A stretch of DNA of 64,000 nucleotides. Source: Candidatus Thalassarchaeum sp. (lineage in GTDB: Archaea > Thermoplasmatota > Poseidoniia > Poseidoniales > Thalassarchaeaceae). Below are positions 6,820 to 15,359 of this stretch, in pieces. Each line of letters starts with the position of its first letter. Position 1 is the stretch's first letter. Under the pieces are notes generated by a model, which saw only the letters and a list, made by a program, of their open reading frames with translations, made no database searches and had not been told where the DNA came from. A program made the position numbers and the translations under genes. Where the stretch lies: assembly GCA_016777225.1 (NCBI GenBank), contig JADHRW010000005.1:1-64000 (forward strand). Reading direction: 5' to 3'.

Positions 6820-9522
6820 TCAAGCGGTCGTATTATTGCCCCTAAATAATACCACAAATGCTTCTTTAAGGTCATCAGCCAAACCTTTCATTAAATCAAA
6901 GAGTACAGTAATTCTCCGAGTATTATTATCAGTAACAAACATACCATTTATTATTATCAAAAATACACTTGCTTCATGAATTGCAATACCGATAGCGATA
7001 CTAGAATTTCCACCAGTTATAGTTGCTAAAACAAGAAGAAGAGTTACAATAACAGAAATTGCAATATTAATATTTACAATCATTTTTGTTCTCCTAGCTA
7101 ATTCTAATAGTCTCACAATTGCTCTAGGATCATCTCCAGGAATCAAAACATCAGCTGCCTCTAGATTTACTTGGTCTCCACTACCGACTGCAACACCAAT
7201 ATTTGCAGCAGCTAAAGCACCAGCATCGTTGAAACCATCTCCTGCCATCAAAGTACTACGTGCTTTACTTCTTTCTTCCACCCACTGCGCCTTCCCTTCA
7301 GGATCTACATTCCCTCGACAAATCGAAGGATCTATTCCTATCTGAGTGGCAAATGACTCTACAGATGACTGTTCGTCGCCACTAAGAATCTCCACAATAA
7401 TTCCCTGTTCCTGCAACGCCTGAATCATTTCTTTAGCACCGCTTCTAGCATCATCATGAATGAAAGAAAATGCAGCAACTGATTTACCAGATAATGATAA
7501 TACGCTTACGCCATGACCTTTCTTACGAGAACTATCGAGAACTTTCTGGATATCTTCAGTTATTTCAATTCCTTGAGAAATAAGCCAATCTGCACGACCA
7601 AATATTATTTCTTTACCACTTAGTTTACCAGAAACTCCTGCATCACCATCATTAATTCCAGTAACTTTCTTTGGTTTGATATCAGATTCTGCCGCTAAAG
7701 AAATTATTGCTTTAGCGTAGGGGTGATTTGAACGCTGTTCTAATGCCGAAACAATTCCTAAAATATCTGCTTCTTTATGCTTATCTGTACAAATAAATTC
7801 ACCAATTTTCGGATGGCCTGTAGTTAGAGTTCCAGTCTTATCTAATAATGCAAGTTCTATAGAGGCTGCTGACTCAAGAACATCTCCTCCTCTCGCCACA
7901 AGTCCTGATGCAGAAGCAGATGAAAGTGCGGTTGCATGAGGAACAGGAGCGGCTAATAGCAAAGAACATGGGCATGAAACTACCCATAATACAAGAGTGA
8001 GATTGAAATCTTTAGTTAATATTCCATATAGTAAAGAGAATACTAAAACAAATGGAACCCAAATTGAGGTAAAACGTTCTATTGTAGTTTGAGTTTTAGT
8101 AGGCTTTTCACGATATCGACGAACTAAATCAATTAGACTCGCTAGTCTTGTTTGATCTCCACTAGCCTTACAACTAACAATAATTGGACCACGAACTAAT
8201 ACTAAACCTGCTTCAACGAAATCACCCTTAGTGATACTAATAGGAATAGGTTCACCAGTTAATGGTGCGCGATCAATCGCACCACTACCCTCCATTATTA
8301 TACCATCAACTGGAATTATCTCACCAGATCTTATCTCAACAATATCTCCCAAATTTAGAGCCTCAATAGGAATCCATTCTTCTTCAGAATCATTTTCTTC
8401 GACTTCTGAGTCACAACTGTCGTCATCACAACAACTTGCATCAGCAGAAGAGGATAGTCTAGCTAAGCGAGGTAAGCGATCGAGCCCCCCTTGCATTGCA
8501 TTTCTAGCTCTAACAAGAGCACTTTCTTCAAGATGAGAAGCGAATGCAACCAATCCTGTCACTACTAGAGCTTCGGTGTAATGTTGCATTAACATTGCTC
8601 CAATTACTGCTAATGAGGTAAGTACTTGGAAACCTAAAAATTTATTCTGGATACTAGCCACAGCTGCTTTAAACATAGGAAAGCCAGCAAATGCTATACC
8701 AATTAAAGATAGTAACAGAGCAAAAACATTGGGCACATAATCTAATTGATTGATCGCAATTACACCCATAAGTAGGGGTATTGTAAATACTGCAGAAAGA
8801 AGTTGCACTTGATCTGTTCTGAGTTTAGATGTAGTAGATGTTTGGAATTTCAAATTATTACCCAGTAATTGTTGTAATCTTTCATCTGAAATTTCTTTCA
8901 TTTTTAGTGAAGAGAAATTTATTCTCTGAAATTCAATCTTACCCTCTTCAAATCTTACATTGATAATACCAGGAACTTCTAGTAAGGTGTTTCTAAGCAC
9001 TTTACGTTCTATCCCTAAATTACTAGCTGCACGATTAGGAGTGATACCTGAAACTGATTGCCAAGGAATTATTGGGTTATGTCCCAGATTCTGTAGAACT
9101 AAATTAGCACGAGAAACATTTCCTCTTGCTAAGTCTAAATTTAGAGTTACAGTTCCTTCTGTAACAGACATATTAACACTATTAACTCCAGGCAGTCTAT
9201 TTACTGCTCTTTTAGCCTTCATTGCGCAATCAGTACAATCCATTCCATTAATATTCCATTCAATATCATAAGTTCCATCAACAGCTAAATCAGCATCTAA
9301 TACTAAATCTGCACTCTTAGCAAATGGAATCAAGTTATCGATATTATTTCTAATTGATTCCTTCATATCGGATGATTCTTTTATGTTGAATGGAATATTT
9401 GAGATTGCATTTCCTACTTTCTGCCAACTACTATCTCCATTTTTTATCATCTTAAATTTTTCTTTAGACGGAGTATTTACTTCCTCTTCATCATCGAGAA
9501 GAAGAAATTCTTCCTCGTCCAT
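6820..9522 (-). CDS. heavy-metal translocating P1B-type ATPase
   Basis: A 900-residue ATP-driven metal ion exporter of the cytoplasmic membrane. After an acidic N-terminus, an HMA domain carries GMDCTDCAMKAKRAV (about residues 73-87), followed by a second HMA-like fold without cysteines. The transmembrane metal site is SCPCSLLLAAP, the phosphorylation site is DKTGTLT and the hinge motif is GDGFNDAGALAAANIG. The last membrane segment contains HEAS. The CPC and GMDCxxC motifs point to Zn/Cd/Pb or Cu transport, but the following SxP is AAP and the HE motif recalls P1B-4, so the substrate is left open. An acidic, cysteine-rich insert (ASCCDDDSCDSEVEE) precedes the actuator domain. Confidence 0.93.
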   Translation of the reverse strand: MDEEEFLLLDDEEEVNTPSKEKFKMIKNGDSSWQKVGNAISNIPFNIKESSDMKESIRNNIDNLIPFAKSADLVLDADLAVDGTYDIEWNINGMDCTDCAMKAKRAVNRLPGVNSVNMSVTEGTVTLNLDLARGNVSRANLVLQNLGHNPIIPWQSVSGITPNRAASNLGIERKVLRNTLLEVPGIINVRFEEGKIEFQRINFSSLKMKEISDERLQQLLGNNLKFQTSTTSKLRTDQVQLLSAVFTIPLLMGVIAINQLDYVPNVFALLLSLIGIAFAGFPMFKAAVASIQNKFLGFQVLTSLAVIGAMLMQHYTEALVVTGLVAFASHLEESALVRARNAMQGGLDRLPRLARLSSSADASCCDDDSCDSEVEENDSEEEWIPIEALNLGDIVEIRSGEIIPVDGIIMEGSGAIDRAPLTGEPIPISITKGDFVEAGLVLVRGPIIVSCKASGDQTRLASLIDLVRRYREKPTKTQTTIERFTSIWVPFVLVFSLLYGILTKDFNLTLVLWVVSCPCSLLLAAPVPHATALSSASASGLVARGGDVLESAASIELALLDKTGTLTTGHPKIGEFICTDKHKEADILGIVSALEQRSNHPYAKAIISLAAESDIKPKKVTGINDGDAGVSGKLSGKEIIFGRADWLISQGIEITEDIQKVLDSSRKKGHGVSVLSLSGKSVAAFSFIHDDARSGAKEMIQALQEQGIIVEILSGDEQSSVESFATQIGIDPSICRGNVDPEGKAQWVEERSKARSTLMAGDGFNDAGALAAANIGVAVGSGDQVNLEAADVLIPGDDPRAIVRLLELARRTKMIVNINIAISVIVTLLLVLATITGGNSSIAIGIAIHEASVFLIIINGMFVTDNNTRRITVLFDLMKGLADDLKEAFVVLFRGNNTTA

Positions 9523-9608
9523 ACTCGTCCGACAAGACGCTCATCCTTGAACATGACTAGAGTATCGAGAAACGATGGGATGATGAAACAGAACCATTAC
9601 GCATATAC

Positions 9609-10331
9609 ATGAGTAAAATGCCTGAAGGTAATGATTGGGAAATGATTGTCTTTGATATTGACGGGACGTTACTAGACTTAGATGGTTTCCAACCTAAACT
9701 GATTCCTTTAATTCGGCAAATAGAAAATATGGGAATTACTGTATCACTGGCTTCTGGCAGAACTTTACCAAATGTCACACCAATACAGCAAGTACTTGCA
9801 ATATCGGGATTTGCTATCGGAGAAAATGGTGGAATGGTTTGGGATAGTAAAGCAGGGTTCCCAATTAGATGTTTAGCAGATGGTAAAAGAGCGAGAGATG
9901 CAGCGAAATGGTTAGCCACTCAAATAGAAGGTTTAGATCCAAAAGGTATTGAGACAAATCGTTGGAGAGAAACAGAGTGGTGTTTACTTGATACTGAAAA
10001 TTATGAGAGAATGAAAGAAGCTCTTGAAGATTCTCAGTGGCCTGATTTACGAGTCGTCCCTACAGGATTCGCAGTACATATAACTGAAAAAGAGTTGAAT
10101 AAGGCAACTGGATTAAAGGTAGCATTTGAACAAAGAGGTATTGATCCAAGCAAAGTTATTGCAGTTGGAGATGCTTCAAATGATATCCCTATGTTTGAGA
10201 TGTGTGGATTTTCTGTTGCCGTGAATAACGAATTCAGAGGAGTGGAAGAAGCAGCAAACTATCTAACTAAGGCTAAAGGAACTCTAGGTACTATTGAGTT
10301 CCTTGAAGAATTCATAATGGCACGTAAATGA
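9609..10331 (+). CDS. pgp: phosphoglycolate phosphatase (archaeal HAD type)
   Basis: A 240-residue HAD-superfamily phosphatase with a C2-type cap. The nucleophile motif is FDIDGT (D16 and D18), motif II is ASGR, and motifs III and IV are the lysine near LNKAT and GDASNDIPMF, followed by GFSVAVNN. The final motif is that of archaeal phosphoglycolate phosphatase (TA0175 type), which removes 2-phosphoglycolate. Other small phosphorylated substrates are possible for this subfamily. ATG 9618 is an alternative start. The stop codon lies three bases from the 3' end of a tRNA-Leu gene on the other strand. Confidence 0.85.
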   Translation: MSKMPEGNDWEMIVFDIDGTLLDLDGFQPKLIPLIRQIENMGITVSLASGRTLPNVTPIQQVLAISGFAIGENGGMVWDSKAGFPIRCLADGKRARDAAKWLATQIEGLDPKGIETNRWRETEWCLLDTENYERMKEALEDSQWPDLRVVPTGFAVHITEKELNKATGLKVAFEQRGIDPSKVIAVGDASNDIPMFEMCGFSVAVNNEFRGVEEAANYLTKAKGTLGTIEFLEEFIMARK

Positions 10332-10334
10332 ATA

Positions 10335-10419
10335 TGGTGCAGGAGGCAGGATTCGAACCTGCGAAGCTCTACGCATCGGAACTTGAGCCCGACCCCTTTG
10401 ACCACTCGGGTACACCTGC
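10335..10419 (-). tRNA. tRNA-Leu (anticodon CAA)
   Basis: The minus strand folds as a class II tRNA. The 5' acceptor strand is GCAGGTG and the 3' strand CTCCTGC, followed by discriminator A and an encoded CCA (10335-10337). The D arm carries the Leu-type CCGAGTGGTCAAAGG, the anticodon stem-loop is TCGGG CTCAAGT TCCGA, and the T arm is GCAGG TTCGAAT CCTGC. A long variable arm (GCGTAGAGC region) is present. Anticodon CAA reads UUG. The acceptor stem has a U6-U67 mismatch. No intron is seen. Confidence 0.93.
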
Positions 10420-10533
10420 GGCTCTCCGAGATGTTTTTTCTTATTGAGTCCAACGGATGAAGAGACTTGAAAGAAGATAAACAAAGGAATCATTCATGGC
10501 CTTCCTCTCTCTGCCGTCATACAGGTTGCTCAC

Positions 10534-11415
10534 ATGATTGACGAAGTCGCTTCATCAAGATTATCTAGGCAACAACTAATTGTAGTCGAAAAAGCCCTTT
10601 TTGAATTAACTAGACAACAAAAAGCAAGTCAGAATATGCCAGTGGAAATTACTGTACCAAATTTCTGGCCATCAATTCATCAATTACTAAATCATCTAGA
10701 AAATGAATTGGCAGAAACTATTAGAAATGAGGGAATGAATGCAAAAACACAATTACAATCGCGTAGATTAGGTGTGGCTAGAACATCGGTTTCCGACTTG
10801 ACAAGAATGAGAATGAATGCTTTTACTCAACATGCAATTCTGACAAATCTACTTAAAATGCCAAACGGAAATCAAAATGAAAATCGAGTGACTCCACTAA
10901 ATTGGCAACGTCATGACCCTTCTGAAAGAGCATATTACACTAATGTTGAGAGATTAGTTGAGAAATATAAGAATGATGTTTTATGGGATAATATGCTTCA
11001 TGGAGGAAAACCAATATCAAGAAATAAACCAAGTTTAGGAGGTAATGCTGCTCTCACAGAGTTCAATGATTCAGATGAAGAAGAAAATGTGGCACCTTCT
11101 GTAGTTCCATCATCGGAACCATCTCAAGAAATATGGGATGAACCTGAATTTGATGAAGAAGATAGAATACGTCAAATGGACGAATATCCAGAGAGAGCTA
11201 CAGGAGCTATTTCTTCAACTTCGATAAAACAAGCACAGCCTATGAAAATTGATTCAGATATGAAAAGAATTAGAATTATTCAAGATTTAATAGATCCTAT
11301 AATTGATGAAGATGGAACTGCAATTCAATTAACTGCAGGAGAAGTGGCAAACTTTTCTTCACTTATGGCTGACACATTAATTGCAGCCGGTTTTGCTGAA
11401 TCTGCTGAAATATAG
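10534..11415 (+). CDS. probable GINS complex subunit (Gins51/Sld5-like)
   Basis: A 293-residue protein. A helical A domain contains VSDLTRMRMNAFTQHAILTN (about residues 89-108), similar in pattern to the conserved helix of archaeal GINS. A long acidic, low-complexity linker follows. The C-terminus (about 248-293: RIRIIQDLIDPIIDEDGTAI, then LTAGEVANF) has the pattern of the small GINS B domain, and its C-terminal position would make this the Gins51 type. GINS couples MCM helicase and Cdc45/RecJ at the replication fork. It is longer than usual because of the linker. The assignment rests on motif pattern only and could be wrong. Confidence 0.6.
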   Translation: MIDEVASSRLSRQQLIVVEKALFELTRQQKASQNMPVEITVPNFWPSIHQLLNHLENELAETIRNEGMNAKTQLQSRRLGVARTSVSDLTRMRMNAFTQHAILTNLLKMPNGNQNENRVTPLNWQRHDPSERAYYTNVERLVEKYKNDVLWDNMLHGGKPISRNKPSLGGNAALTEFNDSDEEENVAPSVVPSSEPSQEIWDEPEFDEEDRIRQMDEYPERATGAISSTSIKQAQPMKIDSDMKRIRIIQDLIDPIIDEDGTAIQLTAGEVANFSSLMADTLIAAGFAESAEI

Positions 11416-11470
11416 AGAAGCAATGACTTAGTGTCGTCATTATACGACTAGGCTTAACGAAGGTGAGCCG

Positions 11471-12817
11471 ATGGGAGAATCAGTGACAAATAAACAACTA
11501 AAACAATTCAGAATTAATTTTGCAGAAGATCGCGCAGCTAAAGTTGCACAGAATGCAGTAAGTAATGGAAATCTACTAGATGTGGCATTGAATAGAGATT
11601 TAGTACAGAATATCGACTCTTCATTTTCTATAAAATTAGATGAGTGGAAAGTCACAAATCAAAAAAGTAGCGGTAGATGTTGGCTATTTGCAACATTAAA
11701 TTTATTCAGGCCAGGCACAATGAAAAAATTGAATGTAAAGAATTTTGAATTTAGTCAATCACATATTCATTTTTGGGACAAATTTGAGAGAAGTAATCAT
11801 TTCTTTGAGGCAATCATAGATACCGCAGACAGACCTCTAGATGACAGAACTATTGGATTCCTTCTAGGAGATCCAATTGGAGATGGTGGTCAATGGAATA
11901 TGGCTATGAATCTTATTAGAAAGCATGGATTAGTTCCAAAATCAGCATATCCAGAAAGTGTTTCTTCATCAAGTACAAGATGGATGAATGCAATACTGAA
12001 AGACATTCTTAGAAGTGGTGCGAGTGAAATACGTGAGATTCTAGATAATGGTGGCTCGAAGGAGGATGCTAGATCACACAAAGATAAGAGAGTTGAAGAT
12101 ATTTGGAAGATTTTGTGTATTCATCTTGGAACACCTCCTGAAGAATTTGACTGGCAGTGGGAAGATAAAGATGGAGAGTTCCATAGAAAAGGGAGTATGA
12201 CTCCTCAAGAATTTGCTAAAGAATATGTTGATATGGATTGGGAAGATTATGTTTGTATTGTTAATGATCCAAGAAATGAATATTATCAAACTTACACTGT
12301 AGATTATCTACAAAATGTTGCTGGAGGTCCACCTGTAGTTTATCTGAATGTACCGAGTCAAGAAATGAAGAATGTAACTCAGAAACTATTGGAAGATGGC
12401 TTGCCTGTATGGATGGGATGCGATGTAGGGAAACAGATGCATAGGGAAAGAGGACTTTGGGATGCTAAATTATTTGATTTTGCAGAATTATATGGAGCTA
12501 AATTTGGAATGGACAAAGCGAATCGTCTAAGATATAGTCAAACAATGATGACTCATGCTATGCTTTTCACTGGAGTTGATGTTATTGATGGAGTACCAAG
12601 AAGATGGAGAGTTGAGAACTCATGGGGTGCTAAAAAGAGTGGCGAAGAAGGGTTCTATACAATGAATGACTCATGGTATGACGAACATATGTTCGAGATT
12701 GCAGCTCCAACAGGTTATCTTAATGATAAGATGAAAAAGGGATTATCTACAACTCCAGTAGTATTACCTGCATGGGACCCAATGGGAAGTTTAGCTAGAG
12801 ATGAAGCGGCACTCTGA
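11471..12817 (+). CDS. pepC: aminopeptidase C (bleomycin hydrolase family, peptidase C1B)
   Basis: A 448-residue cytosolic cysteine peptidase that trims N-terminal residues from peptides. The oxyanion Gln (Q64) and catalytic Cys (C70) lie in TNQKSSGRCWLFATLN, the histidine in MMTHAMLFTGV and the asparagine in RWRVENSWG. The length matches PepC and bleomycin hydrolase, which form hexameric barrels with the C-terminus in the active site. There is no signal peptide. The family is common in bacteria and eukaryotes and patchy in archaea, which suggests acquisition. The gene starts 55 bases after the GINS-like gene. Confidence 0.93.
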   Translation: MGESVTNKQLKQFRINFAEDRAAKVAQNAVSNGNLLDVALNRDLVQNIDSSFSIKLDEWKVTNQKSSGRCWLFATLNLFRPGTMKKLNVKNFEFSQSHIHFWDKFERSNHFFEAIIDTADRPLDDRTIGFLLGDPIGDGGQWNMAMNLIRKHGLVPKSAYPESVSSSSTRWMNAILKDILRSGASEIREILDNGGSKEDARSHKDKRVEDIWKILCIHLGTPPEEFDWQWEDKDGEFHRKGSMTPQEFAKEYVDMDWEDYVCIVNDPRNEYYQTYTVDYLQNVAGGPPVVYLNVPSQEMKNVTQKLLEDGLPVWMGCDVGKQMHRERGLWDAKLFDFAELYGAKFGMDKANRLRYSQTMMTHAMLFTGVDVIDGVPRRWRVENSWGAKKSGEEGFYTMNDSWYDEHMFEIAAPTGYLNDKMKKGLSTTPVVLPAWDPMGSLARDEAAL

Positions 12818-12843
12818 TTATATGTATTTGATAAGGTAATAAT

Positions 12844-13200
12844 ATGAAATTAGGTAGAAAAACTAATATTTGTACAATTTGTAGAGACAAAGGTGAAACA
12901 GATTGGTATAATATAACTAGTAATAACCATGAACAAAGAAATAATCAAAATAAATTATTTTCAGATCGGAATAATATGATTGAACTTTGTAATAGTTGCC
13001 ATAGTAAGGTGACTAATCAAAATCTGTCGACTAAAGAGGGAGGGATTAATCACGGAATTATACCTGATAAACAAAAATCAAGAGCTGCTAAAGCAGTTGC
13101 TAAGCAAAAATCAAGAGATGGGAGAGTTCTTGCACAAAAGAGAAATCTAGAGAGAAAAGATAAGCAAGAAAGAATTACTTCTAGAAAGAGAAGCCTGTAA
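12844..13200 (+). CDS. small HNH-type zinc-finger protein
   Basis: A 118-residue protein. The N-terminal half has CTIC (about residues 11-14), a histidine in NNHEQRN, and IELCNSCHSKVTNQN (about 47-60). This is the CxxC...LCxxCH arrangement of HNH nucleases and related zinc fingers. The C-terminal half is a strongly basic, Lys/Arg-rich tail. The base composition is more AT-rich than that of the flanking pepC and rps10. It may be an HNH homing-type nuclease or a nucleic-acid-binding protein; I cannot choose between them. It may form a small accessory insert with the next gene. Confidence 0.6.
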   Translation: MKLGRKTNICTICRDKGETDWYNITSNNHEQRNNQNKLFSDRNNMIELCNSCHSKVTNQNLSTKEGGINHGIIPDKQKSRAAKAVAKQKSRDGRVLAQKRNLERKDKQERITSRKRSL

Positions 13201-13302
13201 TAAATTACTGAGTTTTTGTGTAAAGACATTTTTACACTTATATTATTATTTCTGATATGGTTTATGCCAAACTGCTGCTATGGAGATTTTAGAGGAATAG
13301 TG

Positions 13303-13578
13303 ATGACCGAAATTACAAAACAACTACTAACTGATAAAATGATACCAATTGCTCCCATGAATGGTGAAGACTTTGAGAAAATGAGGGTCACTATAGATGG
13401 ATATAACGCAGAATGCTTTATTGCTCAGCGCATGGGGTCTGATAAGATAATAATTTTATTTGAAAAAAACCATCCTAAATACGGAAACGAGTTTATGACC
13501 AAATATTTTGAATTTAAAGAACCTGGCAAAATGAATTGGGGTCATTCTACAGAATATATGCATATCAAAATAGCATAA
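13303..13578 (+). CDS. hypothetical protein
   Basis: I do not recognise this protein. From ATG 13303 it has 91 residues, mixed alpha/beta in appearance (MTEITKQLLTDKMIPIAPMN...). An AGAGG Shine-Dalgarno (13291-13295) supports that start. The frame is open further upstream from TTG 13216, and the extra 29 residues form a hydrophobic, signal-peptide-like stretch ending near NCCYGD, so a secreted form is possible. It is convergent with rps10. Confidence 0.5.
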   Translation: MTEITKQLLTDKMIPIAPMNGEDFEKMRVTIDGYNAECFIAQRMGSDKIIILFEKNHPKYGNEFMTKYFEFKEPGKMNWGHSTEYMHIKIA

Positions 13579-13605
13579 TCGATAAATGAATTTGTATTAC
13601 AAATT

Positions 13606-13935
13606 TCATCCAAGATTTCGTAATGAAAGCTCGATTGTAACTGAATCTGGATATTCAATCATCATGATTGCCTTCAAGGCCTTCTCATCTTTTGAACTGT
13701 TAGTTACAAGTTCAAGAAGACGCTTGTGAAAACGCATTTCCCAATGGTCCCAAGTTTCTGCACCTTCTCCATCTGGAGCTTTTCTGCAGGGTACAACTAA
13801 TTTTTTTGTAGGTAGAGGTATAGGTCCACGCAAAGCAACACCAGATTTATCTGAAATTGCTTTGATAGTGGCACATACTAGATCTACGTCTTTGTAATTG
13901 TCACCGGTTAACTTGATAGTAGTAACGACTGGCAT
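13606..13935 (-). CDS. rps10: 30S ribosomal protein S10 (uS10)
   Basis: A small-subunit protein of 109 residues with the archaeal pattern: IKLTGDNYKDVD near the N-terminus, GPIPLPTKKLVVPCRKAPDG in the middle (the conserved loop reaching into the decoding region), and HKRLLEL followed by PDSVTIEL near the end. It follows EF-1 alpha by 30 bases on the same strand, the usual archaeal EF-1 alpha/S10 pair, so it is almost certainly cotranscribed from the EF-1 alpha promoter. Confidence 0.97.
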   Translation of the reverse strand: MPVVTTIKLTGDNYKDVDLVCATIKAISDKSGVALRGPIPLPTKKLVVPCRKAPDGEGAETWDHWEMRFHKRLLELVTNSSKDEKALKAIMMIEYPDSVTIELSLRNLG

Positions 13936-13965
13936 TTAATTCACTCACCAATCATTTCTACAAAT

Positions 13966-15252
13966 CTAAGCTTTCTTCTCAATCTTCATGCAGACGCCAG
14001 CAGCCACGGTCTTACCCATGTCTCGAATAGCGAACCTTGCAAGTTCAGGGAATTGATCCATCTGTTCAATAGCCATTGGCTTGGTTGGACCGAAACGAAT
14101 CAAAGCAGCATCTCCAGTCTTTAGGAACGGAGGGTTTGCTTCCTTAGTTTTTGAATTCTCTAATAACTCAACGAATCGAACTGCTACTTGGCTAGTATGA
14201 CAGTGGAATACAGGTGTGTATCCTACACCGATTGCCTTTGGTATTTCCATAAGTTGGATTTGTCCAACGAATGTTTCGTCATGACGTACGAAGCTAGGTG
14301 CACTTTCTGGGTATCCAGCAACGTCTCCACGGCGGATATCAGTTGCAGCTAGTCCACGAACGTTGAATCCAACGTTATCACCAGGCTCAGCCTTAGCGTG
14401 AACTGTGTGGTGCATCTCAATTGATTTAACTTCAGCAGATTTTTGACTTGGGTTGAAAACTACAGTCTTACCTGAGTTTAGTGTTCCTGTCTCAATCTTT
14501 CCTACTGGAACGGTTCCAATACCGCTGATTTTGTAAACATCCTGAATTGGTAATCTAAGTGGACGGTCTGTTGGTTTCGGTGGCATCTTGATTGAATCAA
14601 TTGCTTCGAACAGAGTAGGTCCATTGTACCATGACATATTTTCACTCTTGTTATAGATATTCTCTCCATAGAAAGAAGAACCAGCAATCATTGGAACATC
14701 TGCTGGATTAAATCCAGCCATCTTCAATAGATTGGAAACTTCAGTCTTAACTGAGTTGAATTTATCTTCTGAGTAATCTACACCGCTAATATCCATCTTG
14801 TTGATATTAACAATTAGTTGTTTAACTCCAAGTACACGTGCTAAGAAAGCATGTTCCTTAGTTTGTGCGTTTACCCCGTCGTTTGCTGCAACACAAAGAA
14901 CAGCAGCATCTGCTTGGCTAGTTCCTGTGATCATGTTCTTTACGAAATCTCGGTGACCAGGTGCGTCGATAACTGTAAAGTAATAATTTGGAGTATAGAA
15001 TTCTTTGTGAGCTACATCGATAGTAATTCCACGCTCACGCTCTTCTTTCAATCCATCCATAACATAAGCCAGACCGAAACCTGCCTTACCATGCTCTGAA
15101 GCAAGTTTTTCATTCTTGTCAATTACGTGCTGTTGAATATGACCGCTGTCTAGAAGTAGCCTTCCAACTGTTGTCGATTTTCCATGGTCAACGTGACCAA
15201 CGAATACTATATTCAAGTGCGGTTTCTTTCTATCTTCCCATTGTGAACCCAT
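13966..15252 (-). CDS. tuf: translation elongation factor 1-alpha
   Basis: This GTPase delivers aminoacyl-tRNA to the ribosome. G1 is GHVDHGKST, the switch I region contains RERGITID, G3 is DAPGH and G4 is NKMD. Beta-barrel domains 2 and 3 follow, ending in the family's KTVAAGVC. From ATG 15252 ([11 protein letters not shown]) it has 428 residues, the usual archaeal length. The frame is open from GTG 15261, but the AGGGGTG just upstream fits as a Shine-Dalgarno for the ATG. No sign of insertion or decay. Confidence 0.97.
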   Translation of the reverse strand: MGSQWEDRKKPHLNIVFVGHVDHGKSTTVGRLLLDSGHIQQHVIDKNEKLASEHGKAGFGLAYVMDGLKEERERGITIDVAHKEFYTPNYYFTVIDAPGHRDFVKNMITGTSQADAAVLCVAANDGVNAQTKEHAFLARVLGVKQLIVNINKMDISGVDYSEDKFNSVKTEVSNLLKMAGFNPADVPMIAGSSFYGENIYNKSENMSWYNGPTLFEAIDSIKMPPKPTDRPLRLPIQDVYKISGIGTVPVGKIETGTLNSGKTVVFNPSQKSAEVKSIEMHHTVHAKAEPGDNVGFNVRGLAATDIRRGDVAGYPESAPSFVRHDETFVGQIQLMEIPKAIGVGYTPVFHCHTSQVAVRFVELLENSKTKEANPPFLKTGDAALIRFGPTKPMAIEQMDQFPELARFAIRDMGKTVAAGVCMKIEKKA

Positions 15253-15307
15253 ATGATACACCCCTAAGGTAGCACGCCGACCGTAGATGCATATTTGAAT
15301 CCATTCA

Positions 15308-15327
15308 TCTATATGTATATATTAATT
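15308..15327 (-). promoter_or_regulatory. likely TATA box of the EF-1 alpha/uS10 operon
   Basis: Read on the minus strand, the sequence TTAATATATACATATAG lies 55-75 bases upstream of the EF-1 alpha ATG. It matches the archaeal TATA consensus and would give a leader of about 40 bases. It is the clearest promoter-like element in the window and sits before one of the most highly expressed genes. Confidence 0.55.
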
Positions 15328-15359
15328 AGTTCTATAATAGATACTAACAACGCCGCAGT

